The position numbers were made by a program, and so were the translations under genes. The notes beneath the pieces were generated by a model. It had not been told where the DNA came from. It saw nothing but the letters and a program-made list of their open reading frames with translations, and did no database searches. Below, in pieces: positions 57,201-61,369 of a stretch of DNA of 64,000 bases; the first letter of the stretch is position 1; the number at the start of each line of letters is the position of its first letter. This DNA comes from G965279335 sp965279285 (lineage in GTDB: Bacteria > Pseudomonadota > Gammaproteobacteria > DSM-16500): the NCBI GenBank assembly GCA_965279285.1, contig OZ257147.1, forward strand, positions 633,421 through 697,420. Reading direction: 5' to 3'.

Positions 57201-57323
57201 TCGCTTTCTGAGCAAGTTGTAAATTCAGCATCAACTGCCGCTGTTGCAAACCCCGCAGCTGATGTGGCAGACTACGATAAGGAAGAATTACAAAAAGCAA
57301 TGCAGTTATCATTAGAACCATAA
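48300..57323 (+). CDS. Giant STAND protein F: OTU protease, nucleotidyltransferase-like, dual NB-ARC, TPR, two UIMs
   Basis: At 3007 residues this is the largest and combines every module. The N-terminal helical region (1-180) is divergent from A-E. An OTU-type domain is inserted at about 195-415: VKGDGNCGFTAL with C204 as nucleophile, GTEWLGYRSALLFARLKNY then VYIFH, and GRYTHYNIL with H411. Next are a nucleotidyltransferase-like fold (G481-S482, D493-x-E495; SLAREAITPYSD), a palindromic-element insert (VGTLHFAHPA...VGWTKERSDVST), NB-ARC 1 (P-loop 1093-1100), NB-ARC 2 (P-loop 1683-1690) and irregular TPRs at about 2070-2600. A helical domain shared with D follows (ENDPLTFSLLGH). Two ubiquitin-interacting motifs end it: 2955-2968 (DDDAAELEKAIKLS) and 2991-3006 (DYDKEELQKAMQLSLE). 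It sits 46 bases after E behind TTTAGGAGAAATTAAAA. Confidence 0.9.
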   Translation: MVLSSAINKSNKSPEYLHLREQLNAVACFPQSNDQKNNPVDVVMGYLGAEAIDVLRTEAENCLRLAEQHAQSHVGYDYCLRAVFYYQAASVLSQQHELKKEQAAILQSLHAINQHFPVLAFESALLPSVTNSKAVDLQQLQKNPHKEKLNAIRQWARDELERYQTQAWSVSAKTVLPIIPALTASLRNKPICFEEHVVKGDGNCGFTALATNRTEVVALFLDCATQAEIRKFLAPEIKALLRENRQLSLHTEQTQKLFSGWDALDNKTDALVRSINDQLEKVSIDVKSSSVFRRQGLEGLIKLLANSSEPFKQKSLSDLQQLQSQLSQLHEQLDVCCASMELFRRYVQQSLGGTEWLGYRSALLFARLKNYSVYIFHQPSAKRSELALLEKHESANATNTFYLLHTGRYTHYNILTETSTPLAKNFKEASKERVLTMQSIYQTVSQRLKALLIDIIAESVADYHMLTKQHPPCGYTFIALGSLAREAITPYSDLEFGLLIEDKKNKDSNEKNKIYFRNLCRLINLKLLALGETPANILNIKMPKVDGKAILNPIPKGLCFDACVDGGYKNPLGKRDVKGELIFELIGTPTELADYQQEQHYQKVDEKNNQPAGKLVSEPLLPGSLTQARLLVSGQANKLLININKEQQASDFLLIQYQQKIIDYLKQSATHLWGSPLLANVSFSRRQAKALDLLAADLARFRPRFGKQEENNRSYSVKHDLYRLLDMIFDQLALYYDLPTHSLWDQLNTLSQATDKHPAFFTAQAQGNLLKAIDRATEYRLDAYLTLGEQSENEELTQDYQIAFKGQQIAGNKIFYLPAKQVFELYNSFILLWQAAKWFCDSRGGESAFAHPVLQNFSSAAPWVEAQRILLLQGPAQALASLPSVVGTLHFAHPANTASINLGDEKFNVGWTKERSDVSTNSNTKNVMSLTEIEQALTLQITGQAYMESGRALAEAQHCFKRAQTIFEQASSQEKSKLYNGGVIICYLGLAKIYWRQSKTTEAQQQLVKAKVLLETYFSSQHPYSAEYQTVVSLRQEVPGNLPTLSLLNKNWHVPPDNKQYFIGRAESLEKLQQHFKFVQAGTKQCFISTISGLGGIGKTQLAIKFIHDPHHDYSLRLWFRAEQEITLLQDYIDFAQLFQLLAEGERVQQDEIIRRVKQYLETHPDWLAVYDNAEDYQAIKRFLPAKGGHIVVTTRASKEKLAKELAEATEDEKTSVPSVLALAIEKFSKEEALHYLKTYTSRVGADEEKAMNELAGKVDYLPLALAQAAAYIKRCGLTTADYLERYKTSYQKLLESKLLPADSTDRDKDKIIKTVATTWEASLQAIREEEVKEYKANSIASNQQPIAIMLLQVMSYLDADQIPQSLLTQWLRVTHFVDEKEINHQLKTALDRLEGYSLIQKDHKEQVETINIHRLVQTVIRDRGLVDTENVALQNNKKTITNNDTKQDAKLVADQSLVLVKQPPNKPHPSVLPTSSAMMADTLPMVLELLGNDSKDKANHNWVRVCTLIAFTRANQQIDLRTNSEIERAAEKHKQARRLFEQTDVKKTEAPLREAIKVYASYGDSYSGELCDNYLDLALLLHSQNNSMSKQDAKDCLTKAEQALGKSYGIADARRSRCKDVAWYLEQTGTFAIKRYPRFDVWHLPNNNEKYFTGRKTLLEKLHVQHQPDKAYQTIVLSTVSGLGGVGKTQLAIYYLYHAQHRYNLRAWFRAENAIVLLMDYRMFAQEFDLLPMEEELSSAQVIEAVKRYLEKHTDWLAVYDNAGSRDEIKEFLPTQGGQVIVTTRRPEWHDVGMKIEMSVFTSEEAIEYLRKFTGIQDQEPALAELSNALGYLPLALNQAGAYIKKRNITIQHYLQEYYQCAAKVLQSRPQTTTEDSNTDTVSSTWQISLQAIVEDEKRNGEPHLSFPVLQAMAPLHAEDISRDVLEKWLLEQKLVSDAESAKLALDKVIGYLLGYSLIFVDVARKTVSIHRLVQKIIRQRSFSSHDNYMTNFIVVREKIEVENNNKNAVEIINSLILSLGFLFDKIDTSFRSEKAKKVSLLSHMITISEHCRQFQLSSACVGDLLHNISFILSQIKANPHSAKHYLLSAQQVYIRNNIVPLHILTNLAHIYKQIGDYKNAIKLYGLILEEGLDEQRKATTKVGLAEAYAGVGNIIKQNELLSQAYQYANKFNIINEKTAFILGAYADFCVSREPNKSINILLRLVDFYSNNPEKNEVELAENYSSLGRSYYNLAMLDKAVCYFELSLKIKQTYYEQGNLWVSTGTINNLALCYEELGELLKARDLLKRAYDIREQHFGSDNPETIEILVNLLRLDDSKEKAKSLRQALSRLNSEDYPRRLAILVNLVSSLNKANNDLNEGLNLLDEAQRLATEIKDDFKSAEVMGARGDLYYNSWKNKHKDEALRLALNSYEGAKAKFETFFSGQTHPKLAQIYNSLGCVYSDMKIKDEAKKYLRRALEIYKIFYGENHIEMAFLVSNMADNDLLNEQEVIPELEKAIKILSSYYGGDHCRVAVTLRVLAGKYKEPSKSILTYNQALEIFKKYYGNIHAEVGTTLLSLATVYIDMRDLKKAHDLAEEAYQIFSRYYKNSENPRSQNARKVMEGVAGFLKQENLNAVCTPKVLDLLQRTKEQQVKEHFLKHNLNFEDQQLHQEISNYYSQHQNTLGAICHSKISLQLAIKQGEKPRQLASLHHNLACYYHCYAYEKRQKGDVQKTQVALKEADTHFMQGIKLTPHAGLHVEYGNYLLRQQRIPEAIKSLEDALKLNKREEQQNSAAGTTAKLSYSKMERFTLDLLLQKELDCWSEITIKATTFAHYLLVTAYHQQNNNEAAKKAVVTFEKFVAQENDPLTFSLLGHAQFLIKSYASATVSYVQASELKPVYTIAEQQLKQCQALLAVSATQPPSSQAVADTKSSNDSKLSLAALVVNSSVIFSSAATAAAPANIQASNPVPVPDDDAAELEKAIKLSLSEQVVNSASTAAVANPAADVADYDKEELQKAMQLSLEP
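50952..51060. repeat. Complete palindromic element inserted in frame in gene F
   Basis: The left arm (GTTGGCACGCTCCAC...GCTCACCCTGCA) is decayed. The right arm (TGTAGGGTGGACAAAG...GTGTCCACCA) is intact. The centre is longer than in D and H. The reading frame stays open through both arms. Confidence 0.8.
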
Positions 57324-57383
57324 AGCCACCCTAAATCAGAAAGTAAAAATAATTTTAATTGTTATTGTTAGGAGATAAAAAAA

Positions 57384-57494
57384 ATGCCAGGAAAAGAAAA
57401 TAATAATAAACTGAATATTCAGGTTAGTGGGCAAGTAGAAAGAGCTTTATTGATAATCACAACTGCAGGTTCGGCTATTTTTGATAAGGAATGA
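57384..57494 (+). CDS. Small ORF in the leader of gene G
   Basis: A 36-codon frame (MPGKENNNKLNIQVSG, ending AIFDKE) starts with ATG behind a strong TTAGGAGATAAAAAAA ribosome site of the type II leader class and ends 4 bases before the ATG of gene G. I recognise no family. It could be a small partner protein, a leader peptide coupling translation to gene G, or the N-terminal stub of a lost array member. Only the ribosome site supports it. Confidence 0.4.
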   Translation: MPGKENNNKLNIQVSGQVERALLIITTAGSAIFDKE

Positions 57495-57498
57495 ACTC

Positions 57499-60400
57499 AT
57501 GACTGCAAGCCATGATAGTAAAATTTCCCCGCAAAATTCTTTTAAGCTCTTTACCGAAAAAGAGATCGAAGATTTTCTCGCGAAAGAAAATGAGACTTTA
57601 GAAGCAGACACTACTCTATTTCAACAAAAAATCGAGAAGTTTTTAAGCCTAGCACCACAAACAATTAATCGTTTAATGCAAGAAGATATAAAAGCTTATG
57701 CACAAATAAAAGGAGTAACAGGGCTTGCAACAAAAGAAACCGCGCTTCCTACAAGATCAGTACAAGTGATTGATGATAAAGATCCATCTCAAACCTACGA
57801 AGTAAAAGTCCCTGACCTAAGTAATGATAAACTCGTTAATTTTGCAGATTGGTATCAAGAAAAATATTTACTTTATCATTTTTGTTTTTTACTGAATGCT
57901 TATCTCTATTATAAAAAAACTAAATCAACCGTAGATCTAGCTATTGAAAAAGAAGCACTTTATTTGACATTAGAAGAAGAAATGAGGCTAGCATTAAATG
58001 CTTATCAAATACGTAAAGAATCCGAACGATTATTTTTAATAGAAGACATTAATAAAAGAAGAAGCGAGCTTGAAAAACTAGTCACAGAGATAATTAACCA
58101 AATTATCATTAATGACTTTTATGAAAATTATATTCCCTGTGGCTGGATAGGTGAAAATGGTCATGCACTCTACTTAGCGCTCTTCTTTTTTGAAAAAAAC
58201 AATGAAATTGTTATTCGCATTGATAATTCCGGACAAGAAGAACCAACGATTTTAGGTCGTCTAAAATTAAATGAAGTGACGCAAAAAAAACAATTGATTA
58301 ATTATTTAGTGGATGCAATTAGCCAACTGATAGAAACAAACGGTGCGCTAGCAAGAACTGTTATTTATAATACCCAACAGCCTAAAAGATACAATTTTGA
58401 GATCCTTCAGAATAATTATGAACTTTTACCAAAACAAAAAGCCCCAAATTGTGTTGTAGAAGGGTATAGACGAGGAATGTGGTATCGGCTTTTTGATAAA
58501 TATAGTACTAAAAAAGATGCCCTCTATCATTGGTTATTAAGAAAAGCTGCAGAATATGCCGCAGTATCGCACGACATTCAACAAGATGATGCAAAGCAAA
58601 TGCAACTCAGAGAGCGAGACCGAAGAGACAGTCAAAAATTAAAACAAAGACTATCTGCTTCTGTTTCCGTAGCTGATAAGCAAATCGGTGGTGATCATAA
58701 AGCATTATCACCCGCAAGTTGGCACTTACCCGCTTTTAGCACACGACTTTTTACGGGGCGTGAGAATGAACTCAATAAATTACGTGCGCATTATGTATTT
58801 TCAACAATACCACAGCGTGCTGTAGTAAGTGCTATTGTCGGTTTAGGTGGCGTTGGTAAAACCTATTTAGCGACTTACTATGCGCAAGATGAAAAGCAAG
58901 CTTATTCGCAACGTTTGTGGTTTTCTGCTGAAACCGAAGCGTTATTATTGGATGATTATCGGAAATTCGTAGAGGAGTGCAAGCTTCTAGCAAATGCTAA
59001 AGAAGCAAGTCGCACAGAGATTGTTACAGCAGTCAAAAATTATTTAGAACAGCGCACTAATTGGTTGGTGATTTATGAAGGAGCAGGTCCTTATAAAGAA
59101 ATAAAAGATTTTTTGCCTAACAAAGGCGGACATATTCTAGTGACCACACGTCATCAAGAATGGAGCGAACGTGATCAGTCAATGATATTGAAAGAATTTA
59201 CTCCCGCAGATGCTTTCTCTTATTTAAATAAAGCCTATCGCAAAGATAACAAAGATCAGGTTAGTGAAACTGAAAATACCGCATTAAAAACAATAGTTCA
59301 TGAATTAGGTGGATTACCATTAGCTTTAGCACAAGCAGGTGCGTATATGTACAAACGCGGAAGGTCAGCTGCGGGTTATTTAGAATTATATGGCGAATCA
59401 AAAGCACAACTACTCGCAGACAAAACACTGCCTGCAGATGCCAGTAGTTTGCGCACCGTTGCAACTACTTGGCAGCTAAGTCTTGCTGCCATACAGCAAG
59501 ATGAACAAAAAGAACAGGAACCTGCTTTAACCTTGCCAGTATTACATATGCTCAGTTATTTGCATGCAGATGCTATTCCGATGGTGATTTTACAAAGATG
59601 GCTGCATGTCATGCAATGGGCAGAGAGTGGACATGCTGCAAAATCGGCCTTCGATAAAGTAATAGGCCATTTACTGGATTACTCTATGATTCAAGTAGAC
59701 AGTGAGCATAATGCCCTCAGTATTCACCGGTTGGTACAAGAAGTAGTTCGTGATCAATCTCTACCCGTTATTACAAAATCACCGAATGTGTCGCTCAATA
59801 CTGATGCCAAAGATGTTTTGTCAAAACCACAGTTACAAATCCGCTTATGGTTAAATCATTTAATGAAAGCCTTATTAGGAAATGTAGATACTAAAATAGA
59901 TACCAAACAAGAAGGCTTTACCTTAAATAATAACGATCTTTCGCAACTGAGAAAACACACTCGTCTTCGCTTGCATGTTTCATCTCTTGTTGAGAAATGT
60001 CAAAAAGAATTAGCCAAAGGAATAACATTGTCTAATCCTCATGATTCTGCATTCAAGACCCTTACCGCACGGTTGCTTATTACGCTCGGTAATTATTATA
60101 TGCACACAGATAATCAGGTCGAAGAAGAAAGATTTACGCCGTTTTTAAAACGTGCCCAGGGATTATTAGAAGATGCCAAACAAGTTTGTGAAGCAGAGAT
60201 AGGAATATTAGATAAACAATCGGCGAGCGTTATTTTTGATCGACTTAAGGCTATCGATAAACGACTACCTGCTGTTTATGCGCTGGCATTACATTATCTC
60301 GGAAAGGTACGGGTTAATTTCCAAAATGATCACCATGAAGATCCGGTACGTTATATTAATTTAGCGGTTGAATTGCGCCAAGAAATTGATACACATAGAG

Positions 60401-61209
60401 CAGAATGTGAAGATGTTGATAACCTTCCTGAGTTTAGTAACACTGATATTTTCAAGCGAGTGCAGGCAATTATGTATGCTGCGCAAGGTAAGTTAGCAGA
60501 AGCCGAAACAATATTTCAAGATTTATTACGTCGTTACCCAAATGATCGTTTTAATGTCAGTATTTGTAATTATGAATTGGCGAATGTTTATCGACAATAT
60601 GGTGCGCAAGATGCAAAGCAATATGATACAGCATTAATGTATGCAGAAGAGGCAATTCAACGATCGGGCAAACAGCATAGACGAATAGCTGAACGTTACA
60701 ATATGAAAGCCCATATTTATTTAGATAAAGGTGATTTCAATCAGGCAGCTGATTATTATGATCGTTCTCTTCGTGCTTGTAATGATAATCAACTGCAAGA
60801 TTCTTTTATGGCAGCCAATGCTCATGAAGGTTTAACAAATGTTTACTTAAAACAAAAAGACAATATACAAGCTTATAAAGCTATTAAAGAATGCGTCAGA
60901 ATTCGCCAAGCGATTTATTCGAATAGCGATCCGAGAGTACAAAGTGCCCTTAACCAACAAACTCAACTGGAGAAAATTATGCCTAAGGCTGCTATTTTAC
61001 CAGAATCTAAAGTTGCATCATCAATGTCGGTTGCTGGTTTAGAGTTTTTTGGGGCTGATCAAAAACTCATTAAAGAACAAGCCATGCCAATGGCAGCATT
61101 AGTGGCGGCATTTTCACCGATTATGGCTACTCCCCATCCTGCGACTGGTTCTGACAATAAAGATGCGAAGGTTGATGCAAAAGTGGGGGGAGGTAAAAAA
61201 CCTCGGTAG
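57499..61209 (+). CDS. STAND protein G: candidate cysteine peptidase, single NB-ARC, TPR, basic tail
   Basis: This 1236-residue protein is the shortest array member and has no nucleotidyltransferase. The N-terminal ~370 residues are unlike the paralogues. They contain H222 in WIGENGHALYLALFFF, D242 in RIDNSGQ, then Q313 and C318 in LPKQKAPNCVVEGY: the order and spacing of an Ulp1/adenain-like (CE clan) cysteine peptidase. That reading is inference. One NB-ARC follows (FTGRE; P-loop GLGGVGKT 448-455; WLVIYEGAG where relatives have WLAVYDNA, so the Walker B Asp is Glu; LPLAL; HRLVQEVVRD). A degenerate TPR region covers about 850-1160. The tail TGSDNKDAKVDAKVGGGKKPR is shared with C and D. The start is taken as ATG 57499 behind AAGGAA; a TTG at 57481 is unlikely. 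Confidence 0.85.
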   Translation: MTASHDSKISPQNSFKLFTEKEIEDFLAKENETLEADTTLFQQKIEKFLSLAPQTINRLMQEDIKAYAQIKGVTGLATKETALPTRSVQVIDDKDPSQTYEVKVPDLSNDKLVNFADWYQEKYLLYHFCFLLNAYLYYKKTKSTVDLAIEKEALYLTLEEEMRLALNAYQIRKESERLFLIEDINKRRSELEKLVTEIINQIIINDFYENYIPCGWIGENGHALYLALFFFEKNNEIVIRIDNSGQEEPTILGRLKLNEVTQKKQLINYLVDAISQLIETNGALARTVIYNTQQPKRYNFEILQNNYELLPKQKAPNCVVEGYRRGMWYRLFDKYSTKKDALYHWLLRKAAEYAAVSHDIQQDDAKQMQLRERDRRDSQKLKQRLSASVSVADKQIGGDHKALSPASWHLPAFSTRLFTGRENELNKLRAHYVFSTIPQRAVVSAIVGLGGVGKTYLATYYAQDEKQAYSQRLWFSAETEALLLDDYRKFVEECKLLANAKEASRTEIVTAVKNYLEQRTNWLVIYEGAGPYKEIKDFLPNKGGHILVTTRHQEWSERDQSMILKEFTPADAFSYLNKAYRKDNKDQVSETENTALKTIVHELGGLPLALAQAGAYMYKRGRSAAGYLELYGESKAQLLADKTLPADASSLRTVATTWQLSLAAIQQDEQKEQEPALTLPVLHMLSYLHADAIPMVILQRWLHVMQWAESGHAAKSAFDKVIGHLLDYSMIQVDSEHNALSIHRLVQEVVRDQSLPVITKSPNVSLNTDAKDVLSKPQLQIRLWLNHLMKALLGNVDTKIDTKQEGFTLNNNDLSQLRKHTRLRLHVSSLVEKCQKELAKGITLSNPHDSAFKTLTARLLITLGNYYMHTDNQVEEERFTPFLKRAQGLLEDAKQVCEAEIGILDKQSASVIFDRLKAIDKRLPAVYALALHYLGKVRVNFQNDHHEDPVRYINLAVELRQEIDTHRAECEDVDNLPEFSNTDIFKRVQAIMYAAQGKLAEAETIFQDLLRRYPNDRFNVSICNYELANVYRQYGAQDAKQYDTALMYAEEAIQRSGKQHRRIAERYNMKAHIYLDKGDFNQAADYYDRSLRACNDNQLQDSFMAANAHEGLTNVYLKQKDNIQAYKAIKECVRIRQAIYSNSDPRVQSALNQQTQLEKIMPKAAILPESKVASSMSVAGLEFFGADQKLIKEQAMPMAALVAAFSPIMATPHPATGSDNKDAKVDAKVGGGKKPR

Positions 61210-61369
61210 TGCCAGCAACGTCAAATGGATGTTGTTGTGTTATTAGCTAAGAAATGGGATAGTAAAACAGCGCTTTATTTGATTTTGCATTAAATATAAA
61301 AAATAGTATAAAGCACGTTGTCTTCAATCAGGATTAAGTTTGATCATTACATTTCCGCTAGGAGGAAGT
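61210..61369 (+). repeat. Conserved intergenic spacer, type I leader (copy 3)
   Basis: This is nearly identical to 32138-32297 over its full length, including AAAACAGCGCTTTAT, ATAAAGCACG and TAGGAGGAAGT. The right arm of the hairpin has CACGTTGTC instead of CACGCTGTT, so the stem is weakened. It follows the SDNKDAKV tail of gene G, as the other copies follow that tail. Confidence 0.8.
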
